64,000 nucleotides of DNA from Paenibacillus sp. J2TS4 (GCF_018403245.1 NZ_BOSH01000005.1:248001-312000), one strand, 5' to 3'; counted from the stretch's first letter, positions 9,066 through 17,437 are shown. The notes: generated from the sequence alone by a model not told the origin. Program-made: numbers and translations.

Positions 9066-9270
9066 AATAAAAAAACCTATTGCCTGCAAAGAGGCGATAG
9101 GTTTTCCTTCGCGGTACCACATTTTTGATTCGTTGGTTTCAGATAAACGAACCTTCTTCAAACCTAACGACGGGGGTTAACCGTTACTCTCAATGGCTAT
9201 AGTTTTGCAAAAAAGTTATGGATAAACATGCAACGAGTGCCGCTTCAAGGCAATCTGCCGAGCGAACCCC
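9066..9270 (-). promoter_or_regulatory. T-box-like tRNA-sensing leader, apparently truncated
   Basis: On the minus strand, positions 9123-9110 read AATGTGGTACCGCG, matching 12 of 14 bases of the T-box consensus AGGGTGGNACCGCG. It is followed at once by a strong intrinsic terminator (9103-9070). Upstream a hairpin of the stem III kind (AACGG, loop, CCGTCGTT) lies near 9170-9190. The antiterminator/terminator switch is therefore recognisable. A full stem I with specifier loop is not evident, so the element may be shortened or decayed, and the amino acid cannot be read. T-box leaders normally precede aminoacyl-tRNA synthetase or amino-acid genes. Here the next gene downstream is the helicase, which is unusual. 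Confidence 0.7.
9068..9104 (-). terminator. Intrinsic terminator of the T-box leader
   Basis: A 12-bp stem (AACCTATCGCCT paired with AGGCAATAGGTT, one mismatch) is followed on the minus strand by a run of seven T. It starts seven bases after the T-box sequence, the usual geometry for T-box attenuation. Confidence 0.85.
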
Positions 9271-9352
9271 ATGAATAAAATAAATTACATTTTGTATAAA
9301 ATACTTTTCAATATGTAAAAAATTAATTACAATCGGGATTAGGAGGGGAAAA

Positions 9353-9586
9353 ATGGAGATAAATGGAGAACTTCAAAATAACGTATACCTCTTAAGGGCA
9401 GCAAAAAAGTGGTCACAACAGGAAGTTGCTAATCGGTTAGGTGTTAGCAGGCAGACGATTGCCTCGATCGAAGCAAACAAATACAATCCGTCCTTAATCC
9501 TAGCCTTCAAGATCGCTAAATTATTTGAAGTTGAAATCACGGAAGTATTTCAATTTGAGGAATTTGATGAGGAGGAATTACAATGA
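9353..9586 (+). CDS. Small Xre-family (Cro/CI-type) transcriptional regulator
   Basis: A 77-residue protein that is nearly all helix-turn-helix: WSQQEVANRLGVSRQTIASI is the recognition unit (about residues 20-40), followed by YNPSLILAFKIAKLF. Such single-domain regulators typically repress their own operon. The ATG follows GGAGGGG at ideal spacing. Its stop overlaps the start of the next gene (ATGA), so it forms an operon with a small membrane protein. This pairing is widespread in Firmicutes. Confidence 0.88.
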   Translation: MEINGELQNNVYLLRAAKKWSQQEVANRLGVSRQTIASIEANKYNPSLILAFKIAKLFEVEITEVFQFEEFDEEELQ

Positions 9587-9879
9587 AATGGTTGGAATTA
9601 GCCGCTTGGTCTATTGCCCTGATCGCCGTCACCTATAATTACTATTACAATAAGAAATTTACTAAGGAAGAGGGCATGGACGAACGAGGGGATATAATAA
9701 TAGGTTTGTCATCAAGAACTTCATTTTCGTATCTATCTATGCTGATAAGTTTATTGATTATCTCCGACGTATTTTTGCAATTCCCACTCCATATTTATAA
9801 AATACTCATTGCTGTGATTTTGATCCTTTCAAATGTTGCGTCCATTGTATCATTGAACAGATTTCGCAAAAACTACTAA
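9583..9879 (+). CDS. Small membrane protein co-transcribed with the Xre regulator
   Basis: A 98-residue protein with a hydrophobic N-terminus (about residues 4-20) and two further membrane segments (about 48-67 and 70-90). A conserved-looking KEEGMDERGDIIIG motif lies between the first and second. It starts in a 4-base overlap with the regulator gene. The MDERGD motif resembles that of small Firmicute membrane proteins found next to Xre regulators. The function is unknown. Confidence 0.7.
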   Translation: MKWLELAAWSIALIAVTYNYYYNKKFTKEEGMDERGDIIIGLSSRTSFSYLSMLISLLIISDVFLQFPLHIYKILIAVILILSNVASIVSLNRFRKNY

Positions 9880-10030
9880 TCACTCAACCTCAGATGACAA
9901 ATGGACAGATGAAGAATCTTTCTTCGTTACAATAAGATTGCGGAACCTCCTTGTTCTGGCATTCTTTTTGAGAAAAGGCCATAGACTTCATGTCTACAGC
10001 CAATCCTTACAACTTCAATAGGTAGATTTG

Positions 10031-10270
10031 CTATACCCAATCGTCGAGGTTGTCCATACGTTGCATCCTTACAAGATCTGACTTGGGTAATCCTAAATAT
10101 TTGGTCTTTTTCCTGCAGTAATAGCAGGAACAATGAACCTTACCCTTAGCAAACTTCCCTGCATATCTTTCATTCCAGCCGAGTTGTTTGGCAATCTTAT
10201 TCTTACGCTGAATTACCCTTCTTCGATGATGTCGGTAATACGCACGACTTCGCTTTCTGCTTTTTTTCAT
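10031..10270 (-). CDS. Small basic protein with CxCxxC motif
   Basis: From the ATG at 10270 this encodes 79 residues. The N-terminus is very rich in Arg and Lys (SRKRSRAYYRHHRRR), and the C-terminal half carries CSCYYC, which could bind a metal or form part of a zinc ribbon. Similar short basic proteins with a C-x-C-x-x-C motif occur in Firmicute genomes, often without assigned function. The composition suggests RNA or DNA binding. An upstream in-frame start at 10315 exists, but 10270 has AAGGGG 11 bases before it and leaves room for the structured leader. The start assignment therefore matters for the leader hypothesis. Confidence 0.65.
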   Translation of the reverse strand: MKKSRKRSRAYYRHHRRRVIQRKNKIAKQLGWNERYAGKFAKGKVHCSCYYCRKKTKYLGLPKSDLVRMQRMDNLDDWV

Positions 10271-10345
10271 TTCATCACGCCCCTTGGGAGAAGGCCCGGC
10301 CTGCAAAAGAGCCAAGGGGAGCTATGTCATCCCTTACAGGCCGGG
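10271..10345 (-). promoter_or_regulatory. Candidate pseudoknot leader that would sequester the ribosome binding site
   Basis: In mRNA order (minus strand) four segments alternate: A CCCGGCCTG (10345-10337), B CCCCTTGG (10319-10312), A' CAGGCCGGG (10303-10295), B' CCAAGGGG (10287-10280). A pairs perfectly with A' (9 bp) and B with B' (8 bp), the order of an H-type pseudoknot. B' contains the Shine-Dalgarno of the 10270 gene. B can alternatively pair with AAGGG just upstream (10335-10331), which would free the ribosome binding site. That is the logic of a translational switch. I do not recognise a known riboswitch class, and no experiment or covariation is available. Confidence 0.5.
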
Positions 10346-10566
10346 TGTGATGAAACTACATAAATGAATAAACACCATAAATCACCCCAACATGAAATAT
10401 CAAAAATCCATCAATCCTTATTCGGATCAAATGCATCCTCTAAAAACACTGCTTTATAATCTCATAATGCGCGAACAAACCGGAAGCAATTCGCATCCGG
10501 CTTGTCTTTTTATGCTATGGAAAATCCAATGAATGGTTGCTAGATCCCTGGCCATATAAGTGAGGT
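10346..10566. other. Intergenic region with terminator, otherwise nothing recognised
   Basis: AT-rich spacer between the structured leader and the broken DinB copy. The terminator hairpin at 10474-10512 is the only recognisable element and is part of the duplicated segment. Confidence 0.5.
10474..10512 (+). terminator. Intrinsic terminator, copy 1 of a duplicated element
   Basis: Stem ACAAaCCGGA/TCCGGcTTGT with an inner GC/GC step and AATT loop, followed by CTTTTTAT on the plus strand. The same hairpin recurs at 32738-32776 next to the intact DinB gene. In this copy one base pair of the stem is broken. Confidence 0.6.
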
Positions 10567-11011
10567 TTATCCCATTTGTTCTTTCGTCGGACCCATGACT
10601 CCCGGTACGGTAAGGCCTGCTTGACGAAGCAGTACGGTCATCTGGCCGCGATGATGCGTATCATGAGTGAGCAATATACTGAGCAGTTTTCCGCGTGCCA
10701 TTTCACTACCCATAGCAATGCACAGTTACACTCAACATATCATCCGTCGGCGCACTTTTGACCCCTTCCTGCACATCCGCGGCCATACGGCGATAGGCCT
10801 CCACAATTTCGCTCACCTTGCTCGGCACATTATTCCGCGTCCCCGCTGGCTGCACTTTAACACCGACCAACCCTGCAAAAAACGCCGGGTTCGTCGCCAA
10901 ATGCCATCCCAGCCAGCCAAGCGAACTATGCCCTTCCACAATCGCTTGTCCAAGCTTATCGTCCGAAATCGCTTCGATCACCTGCATCGTACCCGCTATT
11001 TTCCGGTACAT
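10567..11011 (-). pseudogene. Broken DinB-family gene, copy of the gene at 32809-33288
   Basis: The leftward frame starts MYRKI and then resumes at AGT, lacking about eleven residues found after MYRKI in the intact paralogue. It runs in good alignment to DDMLS, where inserted bases shift the frame and create a stop (10706). The remaining sequence down to 10567 still matches the paralogue in another frame, including the HDTHHRGQM metal-binding block. DinB-fold proteins are four-helix bundles with a three-His metal site, often thiol-dependent transferases of unknown substrate. With both a deletion and a frameshift this copy should be inactive. Confidence 0.85.
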
Positions 11012-11213
11012 ATTGTCACTCCTTTTTTAGATAGTTTATATTTAATATAAACCTCGTTGTTGAAAACATTCAATCAAGTAAAGCGCTCGGCTAGGCCAGC
11101 CGTTACTTATGATACGTTTTAGCGTGCTGACTGTAACGGCAAGTTTTTTCGCCGTCGCCTTTTCGTGCATGGAGTACCACAGCCAAGTAAGCGTCAAACC
11201 CACCAGCGCCCAA

Positions 11214-11342
11214 AGCGTTTACCTGGCCTGCGGATCAACCGATCTGCGAAAGTCCATCGACGGATTGGCCGCACTTGTTCAGGAAGGGTTTGGACTCGAT
11301 CCGTTCTCATCGTGCCTCTTCGTGTTCTGCAACCGTGACCGA
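11214..11342 (+). mobile_element. IS66-family TnpB (orf2) fragment
   Basis: The rightward translation contains VYLACGSTDLRKSIDGLAAL and LDPFSSCLFVFCNR, the conserved core of the IS66 TnpB accessory protein. Only about 40 residues match. The sequence on both sides is unrelated, and no tnpA or tnpC is present. It lies against the shortened 3' end of the giant phosphoesterase gene and about 200 bases from the broken DinB copy, so it probably marks an old insertion and deletion event. Confidence 0.8.
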
Positions 11343-11412
11343 TTCCTGATGACAGAACGAGAGGCAGGCAGAATAGCGCCTGCCCCCGGATAGTATCCTT
11401 TATCAGTTTTAT

Positions 11413-14400
11413 TTAATATAAGTCTAGCGACGTATGCCAAATCTTTGATGCCGATCTTGTTTTGTCATTGTCTACAACCGCCTTCGCCACGTTAATGGCA
11501 GATTGTAATATAGTTTTAGCGCCTTGAGGATATTGACCGACTCGCTCGCCTTCCACCGCTGCTAGTGCATCGCCGATCAGAGCCTCAAGCGCAGACTCGT
11601 CAACTGCTTTCACAATGAACACCCTATACCGCGCTCCGGCCAGCTGCGTTTCCTGTCCTTCCTCGTCCGATGTGCGCACATTCGTTACCTCGATAACGGT
11701 CTCCGAAGACTCTTCCAACGGCTTGGCCTTGAATTGCAGTTTCAGCAGTTGGCTGTTCGAAACGGATGGATTGTCGCCGAGATCGACCATTATTAATTGT
11801 ATCGTTCCTGGACCATAGACGGATTCAATGACGGTGAAGCCTTCCTTCATCGATTCTAATCCGGTAAATTCAAGCTTCTGCTCGTCGTAGTTAAATGTAA
11901 CATCTTGAGCCAACACCGGTCCGTTCATATTGTTAAATCCATAAACGACATCGAACGACTGATTCTCCTCCACATTGCCTGGACCGCTTAAGGTTGCCGA
12001 TGGCTCCAATGGATGATTGACGTCGTTTATCATCCGAATGCTAGGGTACCATACACGCGCTTTGTAGTACGCTTCTCGGTTATGCGTTCTTTCGTCGCGG
12101 GTATATCCGCCTTCTCCGTCAGGCCGGAAGATATCTACGACATTCGTGTTATAAGACGCCAGCGTTCCATTTGGAACCGTGCGGATAATGTTGCCGGTGT
12201 ACGGCTGTGTACCAATGGACTTTGCTGTTAGAGCGAAGACATCATCATATGCATCAAATTGAGTTGAGACCTCGCCAGTAACCATATTGAACTGAAAAAC
12301 GTCATATTGGCCCGTAATCCAGAGCAGATCGCCGCCATCTGTAACCGGGAACAAATCATGCCCCCAAGCTCCTTCTTTATCTTCCGGTTTTGGGAGATCG
12401 GCCCCCAAATCCTCCCTCAATGTCAGTGTCGGCTGCTGTAATGTTCCAGTAATTTCATAAGCAACCACCTCGTAATCTCCAACAGCCCAAATCAGCTTAC
12501 GTTTGTTATCCCAAACCAAACCGTGGGCCCCAGGCAGCTCCACTCGGTAGAAATAGCCGTTCGAATCCCCTTGGCTAGACGCGTAAATCGTAACGGCTTT
12601 CCCTACACTATCCGCCACAACAAGGTTGCCGTCTGGCAACAGCTCAATAGAGTGAGGATTGTTTTCGTTCTTCGTGTCGCGGCTATATAGACGTTCACCC
12701 GTTTCGTAGTCAATTAATCCCACAAAGCCGCCGGAAGCGGTCGTTACAACGACATATCCGCCATAAAATTCGCTGTAGCGAAGCTTGGCATCCGTCACAC
12801 GGGCATAATCTGTAATGCCGGTAAAGCCCAAAGCTTCAGAAGGAAGCCACTTCCAAACTACAGCATCAGGATTATTCCAATCCAAGCTGTCTTGCTTGTA
12901 TACAACAATTTTGTTGTCTACCTGGTCTGTAACCGCGATCATCTCGGTATCGGCCGAGTTAGGCACCAACGGGTTTCCTTCGAAAGGCTGCAACGTGAGA
13001 GCCTGCAGATTTACCAGAACCTCCAGGGAATCCTGCTCTACAGTACCTTTCATTCGTTTCAACGCCATCCCAGAACGGAGGTTTCGGCTATAATCGGTGA
13101 TCTCGATTCCATCCACCCCAAATACCGACAGCTCCTCAGGGTGATCAAACCCGGTCAAGAAATTTTCAATGGTTATTCTGTGAGGAATGTCTGTTACCGT
13201 TCCTGCAGTACGGTCGATCGAATAGTGATCCGAGGTAATCCATTGTCTGAACGGTATGGCATATGACATAAGGTTTTTCTTCTCACCTGTCTGTTGTCCG
13301 TAATTTTTCATCTGCAGATCCACGTGATCCTCATACACATAGATCATCAGCGACTGGACCACAGCCGGTTGATTGGCTGAAAGCGGTCCTTGATCGAAAC
13401 GGTTGTTAGAATAGCTCAATGAACCTGCAAAACCGGACACGAAACCGGTAGACCGAACGGTACGCTCCTGCTCAACGCTGCCGTCGGCGTTATAGGCGGT
13501 CATTCGCTCGAAGGTGTCCTGTTCGATGATCGGGCCGCCATGGTCGTGTCCATAGATATAAATCAAATTGGGATAGTTCAGCAGTAAGTTATTTATTCTC
13601 GTGTCCATGCCGTTGTCATCCGAGAGTCCTTGACTTGGCGCAGATAATGCTTGTGATCCCTGTAAAGGATAGTGCCCGAGTACGATAATTTTATCATTAT
13701 TGTCTATGCTCGACAGTTTGTTCTCCAGAAAATCTACCGCTTCCGGAGCATACACATTGGAGTCGATCGTGTCGTCCCCATTATACGGGGTATTGATTCC
13801 GATAAAGTGGATCCCGCCGATCTTGTAGTAATAAGCCAGAAGATTCGAATTTCGGTCGGTTCCTTCATACAGCGCATCTTCATAAGGCCCAAGGCTTCCC
13901 AGCATCGTTGCATCCATATAAGCGCCAGAGTTGTACAGTGTCGAACCTGCCTCATAATCTTGATCTCCGCCTACATACAATACTTTTCCGTCTTTGCTGG
14001 TCTGAGCAAACGCCTCGGTCACCTGCGAAACAACCTTATTATAGGTCTCTGCATTCCATGGATCGCCGCCGGTTGTACTGCTGATATCCCCGGTAACAAC
14101 AATCACATCCGGATTTTCTTTCGTTTTGATTTGCTCCAATGCCAGACGGGTCTGTTCCCTAATGACGTCCGGCTGATCCTGCAGTCCGTAACCAACATGC
14201 AGATCAGTAAGGGCCGTAATGGTAAACAACGGTTTTTCGCGCGGCTCTTCAACATCCAGCTTTGTTCCGTCGATCTCCACTTCATAGACATGGAATAAGT
14301 TGTTACTGTTGCTTGTGTTCGCTTGCCAGCCTTGACCATTCCCTGTCGTAAAGCTGATGTAATACGTCTTGCCGTCGATGACTCTCGACACTCTTGCCAG

Positions 14401-17319
14401 ACCGCTGCCGTTCGCGCTTATCGTCAGTGTTTGCTTAGGACCAAGCGTCAGACTTGGCTGATTGTCGTTGTCCAGCTCAATGTTCAGGTACTTATTGTCA
14501 CCCGTCGCTTGAACAGACCTCAGCGTCCAGCCGCCCTCTACTTGTTCGATATTCCAAATGAGCCGATAATCGATTACGCTCTGCGAAGCGTTAAAACTGG
14601 CATAGTTCAGTAGAAGAGGGCTTGCACCAGCTGTATTTTCGCTGGAAACCGCATACTGATCTATTGAGCCGCCGACAGGAGTGATTTTCGGAATGGCTAG
14701 CACATAATCCTTGCCGCTGACCAGGCTTGTTGCGCCGACTTTATAATAGGTCGGCTTTGGCGTCGGAACATAGGAAACATTGTATACCTGGAAGGATGCG
14801 GAGTTTGACGGGGTAGCCGCTTCCCATCCAATCCCCTTTAGGTTCGTAAATCGAATATAAAATGGCTGCTTGAGATAGACCTTGGAAATCATGACCGTCC
14901 CATTCTCGTTGAACGTAACCGTCAGCTTTTGCCGGGGGCCCAGGCCAACAGAAGCTTTGTTGTTTACCATGCTGATATTCAAATAATTGTTCTCCCCCGA
15001 GACGCCATCTGCTCTCAAGCTATACCCTCCATCGTATTCCTCAATGACCCATACCAGACTTGGGTTTACTGGAGGTTGATCGGCTCCGTTAAACTTGACA
15101 TGCTGGAGCAGTCCTTGCTCCGTATAAGCATTCGGAGTACTGGATAGGGCAAACTGTCCTTTGCCTTGGTCATTGCTGGAGATATCCCGTATCGCTAATA
15201 CGATCTTCATGCCGTCGAGCAGTTCTTGTCCTTTCATGAGGCTTGGCATTGGCAGGATGCGATCTCCAGGAACTTCGAACACGCGGAACGCATTGCTTCC
15301 ATCATAAGTGTTCGCATGCCAGCCCACTCCGCCTGTGGTTGTAAATCGAACAAAATAGTCCGCGCCGTTCAGGGTCCGCGAAATTTTGGCTGTTCCGTCA
15401 GCATTTCTAGTAAAGTTCAATTCCTGCTGTGGCCCCAATGTCGCACGAGCAGTTGAATCGTTTATGACGAGATTCAGATAGCTATCCGTCTCACCGGCAC
15501 CGAGCAGCTTCAAGCTGAATCCAGCCCCGAAAGCTTCGTATCTCCATATGATCGTATTGTCCAAACCATCTTGTGATTCAGTAAACTTTACGTGCCTTAG
15601 TATAGAGTTGCTAGGATTAATATTGGCAATACCGGATAGAGCAAACTGGCCCTTGCCTTGATCGGAGCTGCCGATGGCGGGATGGGCAAAAATATAATAG
15701 CCGCCGCTTTGCATTTCGTTCGGGGAAACAAGCTTAATCGGATGCTCCGCGACACTAGTAAGCGGAACAGCGCTCACGCGGAAAGACATGCTTGGCTTGT
15801 ACGAAGCATCTGTGCTTGATTGCCAGCCACCGCCATTGGTGTTTGTAAACCGTACATAATAAGATATATCATCTACATTGCGGGAAATCTGTACAGTGCC
15901 ATCTTCATTGACAATCAGGTTTAGCTCTTGCCGCTGACCAAGCGTCAAACTGCTTCCATTCAGGTTCAGATAGGAATTTACTCCATTACCGGGATACACT
16001 TTTAAGCTATAGCCGCCGCCAAAGCTTTCAATTTTCCATACGAGAGCATTGGACAAGCTCTTCTGATCTACATCAAATGGAATATGACGGAGTAAAAGAG
16101 GGGATGCATTGCCGTTACTTTCACTGGCAAGGGCATATTCACCTCTCCCTAGCGCACTGCTGTTGATTCCGGGAATAGAGAGAGAATAAAACCCGCCGCT
16201 TACGATTTCCCCGCCATTAATCTCAGTAATCTTATCGATTGAAATGATCATATTCTCGGTGACAGGGAACACACGGAAGGACATACTTGGTTTATGTGCA
16301 TCATACGTGCTGGATTGCCAGCCACCGCCATTGGTGTTGGTAAACCGCGCATAATAGAATGTACCGTCTATCTCTCGGGAGATGAGTATGGTTCCATCTT
16401 CATTGACAATCAGATTTAGTTCCTGCTGCTCGCCAAGCGTTAAATCACCTCCATTCAGATTCAGATAGGCAGCTGCTCCATTCTTAGAGTAGGCTTTTAG
16501 ACTATATCCTGAACCAAATGGCACCGCCTGCCATACCATTCTTCCGTGTACCTGAGGCACTGTTTCGTCAAATTTAATATGATCGCGCAGCAGCGGTGTA
16601 GAATTGGTGTTACTATCTGAGGAAAGCGCATATTGACCGCGCCCCTTCCAATTGCTTACAATATTTGAGATTGCAAATACATAATATCCACCGCTCGTAA
16701 TCTCGTCACCATCAATCTGGCTGATTCTATCATTCAATACAATACTATTCTGTGTAATTGAGAACACACGGAAGGACATACTTGGTTTATGCGCATCATA
16801 CGTGCTGGATTGCCAGCCACCGCCATTGGTGTTGGTAAACCGCACATAATAGAATGTACCGTCTATCTCTCGGGAGATGAGTATGGTTCCATCTTCATTG
16901 ACAATCAGATTTAGTTCCTGCTGCTCGCCAAGCGTTAAATCACCTCCATTCAGATTCAGATAGGCAGCTGCTCCATTCTTAGAGTAGGCTTTTAGACTAT
17001 ATCCTGAACCAAATGGCACCGCCTGCCACACGATTTCCTCGTTGACCCCAGACTGTGTTTCGTCAAACGCGATTTGGTTGCGCAGCGACGGTGACGCGTT
17101 ACCGTTACTTTCCGAGGATATTGCATATTGACCGCTTCCTAACAAAGTGCTGCTGATACCTGGAATAGCAAACACATAATAACCGCCGCTGACAATGTCA
17201 TCGCCATCGACTTGCGTTAGTCCTTGAGCACTTGCGGAACTAGGGGATAGCTGCAGGAACAAGCTTATCAGCATGACCGAGATACTGAATTGGGTAATGC
17301 CTCTTCTTAGCTGACTCAT
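11413..17319 (-). CDS. Giant secreted protein: six repeats, calcineurin-like phosphoesterase, DUF6528-like propeller, cohesin-like domain
   Basis: A 1968-residue protein with a signal peptide (cleavage near SASA-QG, residue 31). Six repeats of about 165 residues follow (about 35-1020). Each contains a SGGYY-F-I start, YSLK, YLNLNG--LTLG, a VNEDGT strand and a W-S FRVF end, suggesting a beta-rich, possibly beta-trefoil unit. A metallophosphoesterase domain follows: ITALTDLHVGYG, VTGDISS, GHYPL and YIYGHDHGG supply the usual Asp/His metal ligands. Next come a beta-propeller-like region (resembles DUF6528) and a cohesin-like beta-sandwich near the C-terminus. The last 60 residues begin a FIVAR-type helical repeat that breaks off at an odd tail next to an IS66 scrap, so the C-terminus looks truncated. 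It closes a sugar-transport cluster. The substrate is unknown. Confidence 0.85.
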   Translation of the reverse strand: MSQLRRGITQFSISVMLISLFLQLSPSSASAQGLTQVDGDDIVSGGYYVFAIPGISSTLLGSGQYAISSESNGNASPSLRNQIAFDETQSGVNEEIVWQAVPFGSGYSLKAYSKNGAAAYLNLNGGDLTLGEQQELNLIVNEDGTILISREIDGTFYYVRFTNTNGGGWQSSTYDAHKPSMSFRVFSITQNSIVLNDRISQIDGDEITSGGYYVFAISNIVSNWKGRGQYALSSDSNTNSTPLLRDHIKFDETVPQVHGRMVWQAVPFGSGYSLKAYSKNGAAAYLNLNGGDLTLGEQQELNLIVNEDGTILISREIDGTFYYARFTNTNGGGWQSSTYDAHKPSMSFRVFPVTENMIISIDKITEINGGEIVSGGFYSLSIPGINSSALGRGEYALASESNGNASPLLLRHIPFDVDQKSLSNALVWKIESFGGGYSLKVYPGNGVNSYLNLNGSSLTLGQRQELNLIVNEDGTVQISRNVDDISYYVRFTNTNGGGWQSSTDASYKPSMSFRVSAVPLTSVAEHPIKLVSPNEMQSGGYYIFAHPAIGSSDQGKGQFALSGIANINPSNSILRHVKFTESQDGLDNTIIWRYEAFGAGFSLKLLGAGETDSYLNLVINDSTARATLGPQQELNFTRNADGTAKISRTLNGADYFVRFTTTGGVGWHANTYDGSNAFRVFEVPGDRILPMPSLMKGQELLDGMKIVLAIRDISSNDQGKGQFALSSTPNAYTEQGLLQHVKFNGADQPPVNPSLVWVIEEYDGGYSLRADGVSGENNYLNISMVNNKASVGLGPRQKLTVTFNENGTVMISKVYLKQPFYIRFTNLKGIGWEAATPSNSASFQVYNVSYVPTPKPTYYKVGATSLVSGKDYVLAIPKITPVGGSIDQYAVSSENTAGASPLLLNYASFNASQSVIDYRLIWNIEQVEGGWTLRSVQATGDNKYLNIELDNDNQPSLTLGPKQTLTISANGSGLARVSRVIDGKTYYISFTTGNGQGWQANTSNSNNLFHVYEVEIDGTKLDVEEPREKPLFTITALTDLHVGYGLQDQPDVIREQTRLALEQIKTKENPDVIVVTGDISSTTGGDPWNAETYNKVVSQVTEAFAQTSKDGKVLYVGGDQDYEAGSTLYNSGAYMDATMLGSLGPYEDALYEGTDRNSNLLAYYYKIGGIHFIGINTPYNGDDTIDSNVYAPEAVDFLENKLSSIDNNDKIIVLGHYPLQGSQALSAPSQGLSDDNGMDTRINNLLLNYPNLIYIYGHDHGGPIIEQDTFERMTAYNADGSVEQERTVRSTGFVSGFAGSLSYSNNRFDQGPLSANQPAVVQSLMIYVYEDHVDLQMKNYGQQTGEKKNLMSYAIPFRQWITSDHYSIDRTAGTVTDIPHRITIENFLTGFDHPEELSVFGVDGIEITDYSRNLRSGMALKRMKGTVEQDSLEVLVNLQALTLQPFEGNPLVPNSADTEMIAVTDQVDNKIVVYKQDSLDWNNPDAVVWKWLPSEALGFTGITDYARVTDAKLRYSEFYGGYVVVTTASGGFVGLIDYETGERLYSRDTKNENNPHSIELLPDGNLVVADSVGKAVTIYASSQGDSNGYFYRVELPGAHGLVWDNKRKLIWAVGDYEVVAYEITGTLQQPTLTLREDLGADLPKPEDKEGAWGHDLFPVTDGGDLLWITGQYDVFQFNMVTGEVSTQFDAYDDVFALTAKSIGTQPYTGNIIRTVPNGTLASYNTNVVDIFRPDGEGGYTRDERTHNREAYYKARVWYPSIRMINDVNHPLEPSATLSGPGNVEENQSFDVVYGFNNMNGPVLAQDVTFNYDEQKLEFTGLESMKEGFTVIESVYGPGTIQLIMVDLGDNPSVSNSQLLKLQFKAKPLEESSETVIEVTNVRTSDEEGQETQLAGARYRVFIVKAVDESALEALIGDALAAVEGERVGQYPQGAKTILQSAINVAKAVVDNDKTRSASKIWHTSLDLY
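16264..16533 (-). repeat. Near-identical internal repeat, copy in repeat unit 2 of the giant protein
   Basis: About 270 bp almost identical to 16759-17028, offset exactly 495 bp (165 codons). Only a few substitutions separate the copies, whereas the other repeat units are clearly diverged. This indicates a recent duplication or gene conversion. Confidence 0.9.
16759..17028 (-). repeat. Near-identical internal repeat, copy in repeat unit 1 of the giant protein
   Basis: Partner of 16264-16533. It encodes the region from YSLKAY through FRVF in the first repeat. The flanking parts of units 1 and 2 are much less similar, so the conserved block is shorter than the 165-codon period. Confidence 0.9.
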
Positions 17320-17352
17320 TTACTATTTACCTCCCCAAAGTTTTAATTAAGA

Positions 17353-17393
17353 GCAGCTAGGTCAGTTCTCGGTGGATCATATGTCCTAGCTGC
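17353..17393 (-). terminator. Inverted repeat between isomerase and giant protein genes
   Basis: GCAGCTAGG and CCTAGCTGC form a perfect 9-bp stem with a 23-base loop. On the minus strand only a weak T-rich run follows (TCTTAATT), so this may be a leaky terminator or processing site separating the transporter operon from the giant gene. Confidence 0.4.
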
Positions 17394-17437
17394 AGGAGTT
17401 TTTCTATTGATTCGGAATGATTAGCCAGACTCGGGTA

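Larger units (their letters stand above)
10474..11045. repeat. Duplicated segment, copy 1 (partner at 32738-33320)
   Basis: The terminator, the 3' flank (AAAATCCAATGAATGG), the DinB coding sequence and its upstream flank are all repeated near 32.7-33.3 kb in the same orientation, at high but not perfect identity. This copy carries a small insertion between terminator and stop codon plus coding lesions, so it is the decayed one. Confidence 0.85.

Noticed and set aside
10667..11050. A 127-residue plus-strand frame over the broken DinB copy
   Set aside because: The minus strand clearly encodes the DinB relic; the plus frame is its mirror and recurs over copy 2 with poor protein character.
13672..14298. 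A 208-residue plus-strand open frame inside the giant secreted protein gene
   Set aside because: Antisense shadow of a well-supported coding region; no ribosome binding site or family resemblance.
17353..17393. Idea that the inverted repeat is a regulator operator
   Set aside because: It lies between genes of the same direction just after a stop codon, better explained as a weak terminator or processing site.
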